In this document: piece after piece, positions 52,533 to 61,254 of the stretch | Position numbering within the stretch: the first letter of the stretch is position 1 | Layout: the number at the start of each line of letters is the position of its first letter | Assembly (NCBI RefSeq): GCF_016862635.1 | Contig: NZ_BONI01000036.1 | Coordinates: 25,308 to 89,307, forward strand | Reading direction: 5' to 3' | Source: Catellatospora coxensis | GTDB taxonomy: Bacteria; Actinomycetota; Actinomycetes; Mycobacteriales; Micromonosporaceae | DNA length: 64,000 nucleotides | The notes under the pieces: model-generated | Told to the model about the DNA's origin: nothing | Seen by the model: the letters and a program-made list of their open reading frames with translations, nothing else | Database searches by the model: none | Translations under genes and position numbers: made by a program

Positions 52533-55198
52533 AGTGGCTGCGGGGCTGGGCCCCGGCGCTGCGGATGGCGCGCCGGGAGGCACTGCGCTCCCGCGGGCGC
52601 TCGGCACTCGTCATCGCCATGATCGGGCTGCCGGTGGCGATGATGTCCTTCGTCGCGGCCGCGTACGACATGCACAAGCTCACCCCGATCGAGCAGCTCA
52701 CCCGCGAGATCGGGCAGTACGACGCCCAGGTCGAGTGGGTCAGCGACGAGCCGATCACGCAGACGTCGAACTCGGCGTGGAACCTCGGCGTCGCCGAGGC
52801 GATCCGCGAGTCGCGGCCGACCGCGGCCGACCTGCTCGCGGTGCTGCCCCCGGGTTCGACGGTCGGCCAGCTCGCCGAGGGCGGCGTCGACGTGCACACC
52901 CCGGGTGGCATCAGCGGGGTCGGCGCCCGGGGGGTGGATCTCACCGACCGGCGGCTGGACGGTTACGTGACGCTGCTGGAGGGCAAGCCGCCGACCCGCA
53001 ACGACGAGGTCGCCGTCACCGAGGGCCTGGCCGAGCGGCTGGGGGTCGGCATCGGCGGCACGTTGCGCACGGCGAACCCGGAGTACACGTACACCGTCAC
53101 CGCCGTCGTCGAATTCCCCAGCGCCCTGGGCCAGATAGTCGCCTTCCGGCCGGGCATCCTCTCGCCACCGGTGCGCTGGGAGATCGACACCCCGTCGCCG
53201 GTGCTCCTGGCCGATGTGCAGGCGCTCAACAAGCACGGGATCTTCGTCAAGAGCCGCGCCATCGCCCTCGACACGTCGATCATGCCCGACGACGAGCGGC
53301 CCGCCGGCGGCGATGCCGAGCAGGCCGCGCTCGGGGCGATCCTCGTCGTGCTGATCATGCTCGAAGTGGTGCTGCTGGCCGGTCCGGCCTTCGCTGTCGG
53401 GGCCCGGCGGCGCAGCCGCGACCTCGCGCTGATCGCCGCCGCCGGCGGGACGCCCGCGCACCTGCGGCGCATCGTGCTGGCCGACGGGGTGGTGCTCGGC
53501 CTGGCCGCGGCGGCCACCGCGGTCGGCGTCGGCATCGCCACCGCCGTGCTCACCCTCCCGCTGTTCGAGCAGCACCTGGTCCACGCTCGGGCCGGGGGCG
53601 TGCGCTTCTTCCCCGCCGCGCAGCTCGGCGTCGTGGCGCTCGCGGTCGGGGCGGGCCTGGCCGCCGCGATGGTGCCCGCGTTCACCGCCGCCCGGCAGAG
53701 CGTCGTCACGGTGCTCGCCGGACGCCGGGGCGTCACCCGCTCCCGCAAGCGGTGGATCATCCTGGGCGGGGTCCTGGTCGGCACGGGCACGTCGATCGCG
53801 ATCATCGGAGCCGGGACCAACGCCACCGCCGCCATCATGGCCGGCCTGGTGCTGGGCGAACTCGGCCTGGTGCTGCTCACCCCGTCGCTGGTCGGGCTCA
53901 TCGCCCGCGCCGGACGGTGGCTGCCGCTCGCGCCGCGCATCGCCCTGCGCGACACCGCCCGCAACCGCGGCTCCGCCGCGCCCGCCATCTCGGCCGTCAT
54001 GGCTGCGGTCGCCGGGGCGGTCGCCATCGGGGCGTTCCTCGGCAGCGACCGGCAGCAGGCGTACGACAGCTACCGCCCGCACCTGCCCGTCGGCAACGTC
54101 CTGGTCCGGCAGATGGCCGAGGACGGCGCGCCGGAGCCGGACGTCGCCCGGATCTCCGACGCGGTCCGCCAGACGCTGCCTGGTGCGCGGCCGTACGTCG
54201 TGCAGTCGATCGTCTGCGCCGACCGGGCCAAGGGGCACTACTGTTCGATCGACCTCGTGGTGCCCCCCGCGCAACGCTGCCCCGGCACCGGTGACCCGAA
54301 CAGGACACCGGAGGAACGGGACCGGCTGGCCGCCGAGGACCCCCGCTGCGGATATCAGATGGGCACCGGTTCGATGCACGTCGCGATCATCGACGACGTG
54401 GCCGCGCTGGAGGCGGTCACCGACGCCTCCTCGGCCGACCTGGCGCCGGCCCGGCAGGCCCTGGCCGCGGGCGGCCTGGTGGTCGCCGACCCGAAGTACC
54501 TCAGCGATTCGACGGTGTCGGTGACCGTGATGGACTGGCGGGAGAAGCAGGAGAGCGCACCCGGCACGCCGGTCGTCGTGCCGGGCGCCGTGCTGCCCAG
54601 CGGCACGCAGACGGCCGCGTTCATGATCGGGACGCCCGCGCTCGTCGAGCGGCTGGGCCTCGGCCTGCGCCGCGACATGGTCCTCGCGGCCGTCGGGCAC
54701 GTCGCCTCCCCGGCCGAGTCCGAGCGGCTCAACGCGGCCGTGCACGCGGTGGCGCCCGACCTCAACATCGAGGTCGAGCAGGGTGCGCAGTACCGGGAGG
54801 AGCCGGTCATCTGGATCCTCGGGGTGGTCGCAGCGCTGGTCGCGCTCGGCGCGGCGGGTATCGCCACCGGCCTGGCCGCCGCGGACGGGCGCGCCGACCT
54901 GGCCACCCTCGGCGCGGTCGGGGCCAGCCCGCGGGTGCGCCGGCTGCTGTCGCTGAGCCAGTCCGGGGTGATCTCCGGCCTGGGGGCCGGGCTCGGGGTG
55001 GTCGCCGGCCTGGGCACCGCGGCGGTGCTGATCGCCACGCTCAACGCCGGTGGCGACCACCTCCTGTTCGACGAAGCCCCGATGCGGGTGATCCTGCCCT
55101 GGGACACCATCGCCATCGTGCTGGCCGTCCCGCTCGTGGCCATGGCCGCCGCGGGCCTGCTCACCCGCTCCCGCCTCCCCATCGAACGCCGCCTGTGA
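52529..55198 (+). CDS. ABC transporter permease with two FtsX-like domains
   Basis: This 889-aa permease starts at ATG 52529, overlapping the ATPase stop by 4 nt. Eight to ten transmembrane helices group in two FtsX-like units, each with a long extracytoplasmic loop (about residues 45-260 and 510-750). A degenerate coupling region (ARRRSRDLALIAAAGGTPAHLRRIVLADG and DGRADLATLGAVGASPRVRRLLSLSQ) repeats before each helix group. Many such transporters with PadR move peptides, toxins or drugs, or remove antibiotics; here it could be either. The second unit's loop contains four Cys (VCADRAKGHYCS and RCPG/RCGY) that may form disulfides. Confidence 0.88.
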   Translation: MKWLRGWAPALRMARREALRSRGRSALVIAMIGLPVAMMSFVAAAYDMHKLTPIEQLTREIGQYDAQVEWVSDEPITQTSNSAWNLGVAEAIRESRPTAADLLAVLPPGSTVGQLAEGGVDVHTPGGISGVGARGVDLTDRRLDGYVTLLEGKPPTRNDEVAVTEGLAERLGVGIGGTLRTANPEYTYTVTAVVEFPSALGQIVAFRPGILSPPVRWEIDTPSPVLLADVQALNKHGIFVKSRAIALDTSIMPDDERPAGGDAEQAALGAILVVLIMLEVVLLAGPAFAVGARRRSRDLALIAAAGGTPAHLRRIVLADGVVLGLAAAATAVGVGIATAVLTLPLFEQHLVHARAGGVRFFPAAQLGVVALAVGAGLAAAMVPAFTAARQSVVTVLAGRRGVTRSRKRWIILGGVLVGTGTSIAIIGAGTNATAAIMAGLVLGELGLVLLTPSLVGLIARAGRWLPLAPRIALRDTARNRGSAAPAISAVMAAVAGAVAIGAFLGSDRQQAYDSYRPHLPVGNVLVRQMAEDGAPEPDVARISDAVRQTLPGARPYVVQSIVCADRAKGHYCSIDLVVPPAQRCPGTGDPNRTPEERDRLAAEDPRCGYQMGTGSMHVAIIDDVAALEAVTDASSADLAPARQALAAGGLVVADPKYLSDSTVSVTVMDWREKQESAPGTPVVVPGAVLPSGTQTAAFMIGTPALVERLGLGLRRDMVLAAVGHVASPAESERLNAAVHAVAPDLNIEVEQGAQYREEPVIWILGVVAALVALGAAGIATGLAAADGRADLATLGAVGASPRVRRLLSLSQSGVISGLGAGLGVVAGLGTAAVLIATLNAGGDHLLFDEAPMRVILPWDTIAIVLAVPLVAMAAAGLLTRSRLPIERRL

Positions 55199-55202
55199 GG
55201 AC

Positions 55203-55250
55203 AAGGAAGGGCACCTTCACATCGCTCCGCTTTGTGGAAGGTGCCCTTCC
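55203..55250. repeat. Family C inverted repeat, copy 5
   Basis: AAGGAAGGGCACCTTCAC and GGAAGGTGCCCTTCC around CATCGCTCCGCTTTGT, 4 nt after the permease stop. Here it could act as a terminator. Confidence 0.7.
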
Positions 55251-55334
55251 GAACACCTCATGGCGGCTGAGCGGTGGGCCGAACCCCAGACGTGAACACT
55301 TTTCAGTAGCGGCCGCTTGCGGCACACTGTGCCG

Positions 55335-55793
55335 ATGCTCCCCCGCCTCGCCCGCTACCTGGGTCACCGCCGCTGGTTCGCCCGCATGGGCAGGTTCCTC
55401 GTCCCGGCCGACCGCGCCGTCGCCAAGCTGACCAAGGGCCGGGTCGTGGCGCTCGGACTGCTGCCCACGCTGATCCTGACCACCACCGGCCGCAAGTCGG
55501 GCCAGCCCCGCACCCAGCCGCTGGTGTACGTCCGCGACGGCGACAACTACGTGGTCATCGGCTCGAACTGGGGCCAGCAGGGACACCCGGCCTGGTCGGT
55601 GAACCTGCTCGCCACCCCGGACGCCGTCGTCACCCTGGGCGGCCGCGAGATCCCGGTACGCGGGACGCTGGCCGAGGGCGACGAACGCGACCGCCTGTGG
55701 CGGATGCTGCTCACCGTGTGGCCGGCCTACCAGACCTACCAGGAGCGCGCCTCGAACCGGGTGATCCGGATCTTCAGCCTCGTCCCGCGCTGA
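55335..55793 (+). CDS. Deazaflavin (F420)-dependent nitroreductase/quinone reductase (Ddn family)
   Basis: This 152-aa protein matches the Ddn/split-barrel family: ALGLLPTLILTTTGRKSGQPRTQPLVY, then SNWGQQGHPAWSVNLLATPDA, which resembles the F420-binding K-S-G-x(2)-R-x(2)-P-L motif. These enzymes reduce nitroaromatics or quinones with F420H2 and include activators of nitroimidazole prodrugs. The start is ATG 55335; no ribosome-binding site is seen. It is flanked by family C repeats at 55203 and 55856. Confidence 0.85.
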   Translation: MLPRLARYLGHRRWFARMGRFLVPADRAVAKLTKGRVVALGLLPTLILTTTGRKSGQPRTQPLVYVRDGDNYVVIGSNWGQQGHPAWSVNLLATPDAVVTLGGREIPVRGTLAEGDERDRLWRMLLTVWPAYQTYQERASNRVIRIFSLVPR

Positions 55794-55855
55794 CACGACC
55801 GGGCACGGCGCCGCGGCGCTCCGGAACCCACAGCTCAGCGCCCGTAGGGCGTTAA

Positions 55856-55899
55856 CAAGGGCACCTTCTTTAACGCGGAGCGTTAAGAAGGTGCCCTTG
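55856..55899. terminator. Family C inverted repeat, copy 6 (near-perfect long hairpin)
   Basis: A 21-nt left arm and 20-nt right arm pair except for one bulged A, around GGA. It lies between convergent genes (Ddn-like and VIT1-like), so it can terminate both. It has lost the CATCGCT...GCGTAG centre seen in other copies. Confidence 0.65.
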
Positions 55900-55907
55900 C
55901 TTTGTCC

Positions 55908-56708
55908 TCAGGCGGCGTTGACGCCGATGGCGGAGCCGATGAGGTAGGTGGCGCCGGCGGCGGCCGCGCCGAGCAGGAGCTGGCGCAGCCCGGCGGACCA
56001 CCAGCGGCGGCGGGTGAAGCGGGCGGTCAGCGCGCCGACGACGAACAGGCCCAGGCCGCCGATGCCCAGCGCCAACCACAGCGACTCGCTGCCGAACAGG
56101 TAGCTGATCAGCGGGATCAGCGCGCCGACCGAGAAGCAGACGAACGACGAGATCGCCGCCGTCCACGGGCTCGGCTTGCTGTCGGGGTCGATGCCCAGTT
56201 CCTCGCGTACGTGCATGCGCAGCGCCTCGTCGGGCTGGGCGCGCAGGTCCTCGGCGAGCTGCCGGGCGAGCTCGGGCGAGATGCCCCGGTCGATCCAGCG
56301 CTGGGCCAGCTCGGCGGCCTCCGCTGCCGGGTTGTGCCGCAGCTCCCGGCGCTCCTTGGCGACCTCGGCCTCGATCTGCTCGTTGGCGGTACGCACGCTG
56401 GCGTACTCGCCCAGCCCCATCGAGATGGCTCCGGCGACCAGGCCCGCCACGCCGGTGAGCACGACGGTGTGCGCGCTCACCCCGGCCCCGCCGACGCCCG
56501 CGATCAGGCCGATGTTGGTGACCAGTCCGTCCATCGCGCCGAAGGTCGCCGCACGGAGCCAGCCGCCCGAGACGTCGGCATGCTCGTGGTCGATCGGCTT
56601 CGGCACACCCGTCGTGGGCGCGGCATCTCCGGCGAATGGCGGCACAGGCCCGGCCTGGCGCGCGCCGCTCTCGGCGGTCACGGCGGGGTCGGGCTTGTCG
56701 GGGTTCAC
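55908..56708 (-). CDS. VIT1/CCC1-family iron/manganese transporter
   Basis: This 266-aa protein has the CCC1/VIT1 core ([27 protein letters not shown] near residue 50; [19 protein letters not shown]) and about five helices. The metal-binding cytoplasmic domain, present as the Glu-rich [14 protein letters not shown]...[14 protein letters not shown] segment, is typical. It moves Fe2+ or Mn2+. The GTG start overlaps the map stop by 4 nt, so it is coupled to map. The direction in bacteria is probably export or storage. Confidence 0.9.
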   Translation of the reverse strand: MNPDKPDPAVTAESGARQAGPVPPFAGDAAPTTGVPKPIDHEHADVSGGWLRAATFGAMDGLVTNIGLIAGVGGAGVSAHTVVLTGVAGLVAGAISMGLGEYASVRTANEQIEAEVAKERRELRHNPAAEAAELAQRWIDRGISPELARQLAEDLRAQPDEALRMHVREELGIDPDSKPSPWTAAISSFVCFSVGALIPLISYLFGSESLWLALGIGGLGLFVVGALTARFTRRRWWSAGLRQLLLGAAAAGATYLIGSAIGVNAA

Positions 56709-57562
56709 GGCAGCGTCAGGATGTCCGCGCCGGACTCGGTGACCACCAGCGTGTGCTCGAACTGGGCGGTCCAGCGGCGGTCCTTGGTGACCACCGTCCA
56801 GGTGTCGCGCCAGGTCTCGTACGCGATGGAGCCGAGCGTGATCATGGGCTCGATGGTGAACGTCATGCCCGGTTCCATGATCGTGTCGGCGTTCGGGTTG
56901 TCGTAGTGCGGCACGAACAGTCCGCTGTGGAACGACTGGCCGATGCCGTGCCCGCCGAAGTCGCGCACCACCCCGTAGCCGAAGCGCTTGGCGTACGACT
57001 CGATGACCCGGCCGATCACGTTGATCGGGCGACCCGGCGCGACGGCCTTGATGCCCCGCATCATCGCCTCGTGGGTGCGCTCGACCAGCAGCCGGGCCTC
57101 CTCGTCGACCTCGCCGACGCAGAACGTGGCGTCGGTGTCGCCGTGCACCCCGTCCTTGTACGCCGTCACGTCGACGTTGATGATGTCGCCGTCCTCGATC
57201 ACCGTCGAGTCCGGGATGCCGTGGCAGATGACCTCGTTCAGGCTGGTGCAGCAGGACTTGGGGAAGCCCTTGTAGCCCAGCGTCGACGGGTACGCGTCGT
57301 GGTCGAGCAGGAACTCGTGCACCAGCCGGTCGATCTCGTCGGTGGTGACCCCCGGCTTGCAGTGCTCCCCCGCGAGCTGCACGGCCTGCGCCGCGATCCG
57401 CCCGGCGACCCGCATCTTCTCGATGGACTCGGCGTCCTGGGTGAGCGGGCCGTCCCAGCGCTTCGGCTGCTTGCGGCCGACGTACTCGGGGCGGGGGATG
57501 TGGGCGGGCACCTCCCGCCACGGGGAGAGCCTGCCTGGGGTCAGCGTCGCGCGGCCGTTCAT
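56705..57562 (-). CDS. map: Type I methionine aminopeptidase
   Basis: This 285-aa enzyme has the pita-bread fold ligands: D in [11 protein letters not shown] and [11 protein letters not shown] in [12 protein letters not shown] in [10 protein letters not shown] and E in FEHTLVV. The N-terminal extension of about 40 residues, with R-P-x-Y-V and a P-x-x-P-x-R-W-D-G-P pattern, is typical of the longer type Ic (SH3-binding-like) actinobacterial enzymes. It removes N-terminal Met. ATG 57562 is the start. It is translated with the VIT1-like gene downstream. Confidence 0.94.
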   Translation of the reverse strand: MNGRATLTPGRLSPWREVPAHIPRPEYVGRKQPKRWDGPLTQDAESIEKMRVAGRIAAQAVQLAGEHCKPGVTTDEIDRLVHEFLLDHDAYPSTLGYKGFPKSCCTSLNEVICHGIPDSTVIEDGDIINVDVTAYKDGVHGDTDATFCVGEVDEEARLLVERTHEAMMRGIKAVAPGRPINVIGRVIESYAKRFGYGVVRDFGGHGIGQSFHSGLFVPHYDNPNADTIMEPGMTFTIEPMITLGSIAYETWRDTWTVVTKDRRWTAQFEHTLVVTESGADILTLP

Positions 57563-57572
57563 GCCCTGAACT

Positions 57573-58130
57573 CTAGCGCTCGGCGAAGACGGGGGCTCCG
57601 TCGATGCTGTGCGCGTTGCGGGTCGCCTGGTAGTGCTCGCGCTGTTCGGGCGTCTTGTGGTCCCAGAACTGGACGAGCAGGTCACGGTCGCCCTCGTACG
57701 ACATCAGCGGCACGCCGTAGCCGCAGGAGTCGGACACCCGGGTGACGTCGATCACGACGATGCTGCGCAGGCCGACGTGCGGCGGGGCGGGGAACCGCGC
57801 GATCAGCTCGGCGGCCCGCGGGTCGTCGGCGAGCACCGCCTCACCCTGCCCGTGCAGCCGGTAGATCTTGGGCGGCCCGTCGAACGCGCACACCATCAGC
57901 ACGATGCGGCCGTTGTCGCGCAGGTGCGCCATGGTCTCGATGCCCGAGCCGCCGTACTCGTAGTAGGCGACCTGGTGCGGGCCGAGCACGGCGAAGGAGT
58001 CGGTCAGGCCCTTGGGAGAGACGTTGACGTGGCCATCCGGGTCGGACGGCGCGGTCGCCACGAAGAAGACCCGCTGCGCCAGGAGAAAGTCGCGGATGCG
58101 GTCGTCGATCAGCTCGTACACCTTGCCCAT
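57573..58130 (-). CDS. Pyridoxamine 5'-phosphate oxidase family (flavin/F420-binding) protein
   Basis: This 185-aa split-barrel protein starts at ATG 58130. It has [18 protein letters not shown] (N-terminal strand and binding loop), [23 protein letters not shown] and [21 protein letters not shown]. This subgroup of the PNPOx-like family lacks the true PdxH signature, and its substrate is unknown. The gene lies 10 nt upstream of the map stop-proximal side (map starts at 57562), so map and this gene are separate units or the pair is cotranscribed with this gene first. Confidence 0.82.
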   Translation of the reverse strand: MGKVYELIDDRIRDFLLAQRVFFVATAPSDPDGHVNVSPKGLTDSFAVLGPHQVAYYEYGGSGIETMAHLRDNGRIVLMVCAFDGPPKIYRLHGQGEAVLADDPRAAELIARFPAPPHVGLRSIVVIDVTRVSDSCGYGVPLMSYEGDRDLLVQFWDHKTPEQREHYQATRNAHSIDGAPVFAER

Positions 58131-58208
58131 GCCCGCACGCTACCCCGCCCCGCGCCCCCGCACCGCCCCCCGGCCACGTGGCGGGACGCCCGCTCCGGCT
58201 TTACATAT

Positions 58209-58265
58209 ACGTTGGCCTATCCCGTCGACTCAGACGTGATCGAAGTCGATGTGATAGGCCAACGT
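58209..58265. terminator. Family A inverted repeat, copy 4
   Basis: ACGTTGGCCTATC (58209-58221) and its complement at 58253-58265, 29 nt past the PuuD-like stop on the minus strand. Confidence 0.6.
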
Positions 58266-58294
58266 CGATAAAAAGGCGCCGTGGGCCGCCCAGG

Positions 58295-59047
58295 TCAGAC
58301 GGTCGCGAAGAACTCGGCGCGGGAGCCGCGGGCGTGGCGGACCTGGGTGGCCGCGTTGACCAGGGCCAGGAACAGCGCGTTGGTCGCCATGTCCTCCGGG
58401 TGCCACTGCACGCCGACCGCGAACGGGTGGTCCGGGTGCTCGACGGCCTCGATCATGTCGTCCGTCGTGCACCAGCCCGTCGGCACCAGCCGCCCCGGGT
58501 CCTTGACGGCCTGGTGGTGGTACGAGTTCACGACCGCCTCCGGCCCGTACAGCTCGCGCAGCCGCGAGCCCGTCGCGAAGCTGACCGGGTGCTCGGCGTA
58601 CACCTTCGTCGGCCCGGACGTGGAGTGCTGGCCCGTGCCCGGCACGTCGGGCAGGTGCTGGTGCAGCCGCCCGCCGCTGGCCACGGTCATCACCTGCATG
58701 CCCCGGCACACGCCGAGCAGCGGCAGGCCGGTCTTCAGGGCGACGCGCACCAGCGGCAGCTCGCCCGCGTCACGCAGCGGGCTGGTGTACACCTTCGGGT
58801 GGGGCGTCTCGCCGTAGCGGGCCGGCTCCACGTCGGCGCCGCCCGCCACGATCAGGCCGTCGAGGCCGTCGAGGACCTCCACGCCGCCGTCGGGCTGCGG
58901 GGGCACCAGCACGGGCCGCCCGCCGGCCTGGGTCACCTGCTCCACATAGGCCCAGGGCACCAGCGCGGCGCGGGTGTCGTGCACGAGGAATCGGGTGGCT
59001 TCCACATAGGTGGTGATACCGATCAACGGTCTGGTCACATCGCTCAC
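58295..59047 (-). CDS. Gamma-glutamyl-gamma-aminobutyrate hydrolase-like class I glutaminase (PuuD-like)
   Basis: This 250-aa protein has the class I amidotransferase-like triad: Cys in LLGVCRGMQVM (near residue 113) and His/Glu in GVQWHPEDM. This is the PuuD family, which cleaves gamma-glutamyl-gamma-aminobutyrate to glutamate and GABA. Its GTG start overlaps the SDR stop by 4 nt. In context it would complete a gamma-glutamyl-amine pathway with the ligase, ALDH and FAD oxidoreductase genes upstream and divergent; the true substrate is inferred only. Confidence 0.85.
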   Translation of the reverse strand: MSDVTRPLIGITTYVEATRFLVHDTRAALVPWAYVEQVTQAGGRPVLVPPQPDGGVEVLDGLDGLIVAGGADVEPARYGETPHPKVYTSPLRDAGELPLVRVALKTGLPLLGVCRGMQVMTVASGGRLHQHLPDVPGTGQHSTSGPTKVYAEHPVSFATGSRLRELYGPEAVVNSYHHQAVKDPGRLVPTGWCTTDDMIEAVEHPDHPFAVGVQWHPEDMATNALFLALVNAATQVRHARGSRAEFFATV

Positions 59048-59808
59048 AACGGCGTCACATAGGCCCCGGTAATGCCCCCGTCCACGACGAACTGGGAGGC
59101 GGTGATGAATGATGAGTCGTCGCTGGCGAGAAACGCTACCGCCGCGGCGATTTCGGCGGGCTCGGCGAACCGGCCCATCGGCACATGGACGAGTCGGCGA
59201 GCGGCCCGTTCCGGATCCTTCGCGAACAGCTCCATCAGCAGCGGAGTGGCGACCGGCCCGGGGCACAGCGCGTTGACGCGCACTCCCTGCCGGGCGAACT
59301 GCACGCCCAGCTCACGGCTCATCGCGAGCACGCCGCCCTTGCTGGCGGTGTAAGCGATCTGACTGGTCGCCGCACCCATCAGGGCGACGAAGCTGGCCGT
59401 GTTGATGATGGAGCCCTTGCCCTGGGCGAGCATGTGCGGCAGGGCGTACTTGCAGCACAGGTAGACGCTGGTGGTGTTGACCCGCAGCACCCGCTCCCAG
59501 GCGTCGAGCCCGGTGTCGAGGATCGAGTCGTCGTCGGGCGGGGAGATGCCCGCGTTGTTGAACGCGATGTCCACCCGGCCGCGGCGGGCCGCCACGCCGT
59601 CGAACAGCTCGCGCACCTGCTCCTCGTCGGAGACGTCGCACTGCACGAACTCGCCGCCGACCTCCTCGGCGATCTTCTTGCCCGCCTCCTCGGCCAGGTC
59701 CACCGCGACGACGTACGCGCCCTCCGACGCGAACCGCCGCGCCGTGGCCGCGCCGATGCCGCTGGCCGCACCGCTGATGACCGCCACCCGGTCCTGCAAC
59801 CGCCCCAT
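59044..59808 (-). CDS. Short-chain dehydrogenase/reductase (SDR)
   Basis: This 254-aa classical SDR has the cofactor motif ISGAASGIGAATARRF (residues 11-26), DVSD and the NNAG strand (FNNAGISPPDD), catalytic Ser in NTASFVALMG, Y-x3-K in YTASKGG and a C-terminal VVDGGITGAY. It prefers NAD(H), judged from the Asp at the end of beta-2 (VVAVDLAEE). The name 'FabG-like' would be only a guess. It overlaps the puuD-like gene by 4 nt and lies 96 nt after the ALDH gene. Pathways of this type usually lack an SDR, so its job may be to oxidise an alcohol group of the glutamylated amine. Confidence 0.88.
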   Translation of the reverse strand: MGRLQDRVAVISGAASGIGAATARRFASEGAYVVAVDLAEEAGKKIAEEVGGEFVQCDVSDEEQVRELFDGVAARRGRVDIAFNNAGISPPDDDSILDTGLDAWERVLRVNTTSVYLCCKYALPHMLAQGKGSIINTASFVALMGAATSQIAYTASKGGVLAMSRELGVQFARQGVRVNALCPGPVATPLLMELFAKDPERAARRLVHVPMGRFAEPAEIAAAVAFLASDDSSFITASQFVVDGGITGAYVTPL

Positions 59809-59904
59809 GCCCTGCCTCTGCCTGCCTTTCGCTGTCCGCTGACCGGTGGCGCGCGCGACCCGTGCTTACAGCGTGCGGGATGCGAGCGGGGCACCGCTGG
59901 TTTT

Positions 59905-61254
59905 TCACTCGGTGGAGATGAAGACGTTCTTGGTCTCGGTGAACGCCAGCGGGGCGTCGGGGCCCAGCTCGCGGCCCAGCCCGGACTGCTTGGCCCCGCC
60001 GAACGGGGTCCAGTAGCGCACCGAGGAGTGCGAGTTGACGCTGAGCACGCCCGCCTCGACGCCCCGGGCCAGCCGCAGCGCCCGGCCCACGTCCCGGGTC
60101 CAGATCGACCCGGACAGCCCGTACTCGGTGTCGTTGGCCAGCCGCAGCGCCTCGTCCTCGCCGTCGAACGGCAGCACGGACAGCACCGGCCCGAACACCT
60201 CCTCGCGCCAGTGCCGCTCGCCGGGATCGCGCGCCGTCAGCACGGTCGCGGGATGCCAGAAACCGGCCCCGTCCGGCGCCTGCCCGCGCATCAGCACCTC
60301 GGCGCCGTCCACGTAGCCCGCGACCCGGGCGCGCTGCTCGGCGGTGATCAGCGGACCCATGCCGGTGGCCGGGTCCATCGGGTCGCCGCAGCGCCAGGCC
60401 GCGACGTGCGGCTCCAGCAGGGCCAGGAAGTCGTCGTACACCTCGCGCTGGACGAGCAGGCGGGACCGGGCGCAGCAGTCCTGTCCGGCGTTGTCGAAGA
60501 CGGCCCCGGGCAGCGCGGCGGCGGCCTTGTCCAGGTCGGCGTCGGCGAACAGCAGGGTGGAGCTCTTGCCGCCCAGTTCCAGGGTCACCCGGGTCAGGTC
60601 GGCGGCGCAGGCGGCCATGATCTGGCGGCCCACCTCGACGGACCCGGTGAAGCAGATCTTGCGTACGCCCGGATGGGTCACCAGGGCCTGCCCGGTCACC
60701 TCGCCGTGGCCCGGCAGGACGGTCAGCACGCCCTCGGGCAGCCCCGCCTCCAGGGCCAGCTCAGCCAGGCGCAATGCGGTCAGCGGAGTGGTCTCGGCCG
60801 GTTTCACGATCACGGTGTTGCCCGCGGCCAGTGCCGGGGCGAAGCCCCACGCCGCGATGGGCATCGGGAAGTTCCACGGCACGATCACCCCGACCACGCC
60901 CAGCGGCTCGTGGAAGGTCACGTCCACGCCGCCCGCGACCGGGATCTGCCGCCCGCACAGCCGCTCGGGCGCGCCCGCGTAGTAGTCGAGCAGGTCGCGG
61001 ACGTTGCCGGCCTCCCAGCGCGCGTTGCCGATCGTGTGTCCGGCGTTGCGCACCTCCAGCAGCGCCAGCTCCTCGACGTGCGCGTCGACCACGGCCGCGA
61101 AGCGGCGCAGCAGCCGGGCCCGGTCACCCGGGGAGACCTGCCGCCAGCTCTCGAACGCCTTCGCGGCGGCCCGCACCGCCGTGTCCACCCCGGTCGCGTC
61201 GACCGGCTCCACCGAGATGATCAGTTCCTCGGTGACCGGGTTGATGATCTTCAC
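59905..61254 (-). CDS. NAD(P)-dependent aldehyde dehydrogenase (PuuC/aminobutyraldehyde DH-like)
   Basis: This 449-aa enzyme has the ALDH motifs: IVPWNFPMPIAAWGFAPAL, the Lys of VIVKPAETTPL, G-x4-G (FTGSVEVGRQI), catalytic Glu in LELGGKSS and catalytic Cys in FDNAGQDCCARSR. It resembles aminobutyraldehyde dehydrogenases and would make gamma-glutamyl-amino acids from gamma-glutamyl-aminoaldehydes. Its GTG start overlaps the stop of the ligase gene by 4 nt. The protein is slightly shorter than the usual 480 residues at the N-terminus. Confidence 0.88.
   Translation of the reverse strand: MKIINPVTEELIISVEPVDATGVDTAVRAAAKAFESWRQVSPGDRARLLRRFAAVVDAHVEELALLEVRNAGHTIGNARWEAGNVRDLLDYYAGAPERLCGRQIPVAGGVDVTFHEPLGVVGVIVPWNFPMPIAAWGFAPALAAGNTVIVKPAETTPLTALRLAELALEAGLPEGVLTVLPGHGEVTGQALVTHPGVRKICFTGSVEVGRQIMAACAADLTRVTLELGGKSSTLLFADADLDKAAAALPGAVFDNAGQDCCARSRLLVQREVYDDFLALLEPHVAAWRCGDPMDPATGMGPLITAEQRARVAGYVDGAEVLMRGQAPDGAGFWHPATVLTARDPGERHWREEVFGPVLSVLPFDGEDEALRLANDTEYGLSGSIWTRDVGRALRLARGVEAGVLSVNSHSSVRYWTPFGGAKQSGLGRELGPDAPLAFTETKNVFISTE

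Noticed and set aside
51641..55204. A 1187-aa antisense frame across the PadR-ABC operon
   Set aside because: Same cause. The sense strand encodes intact PadR, ATPase and permease proteins with overlaps and ribosome-binding sites.
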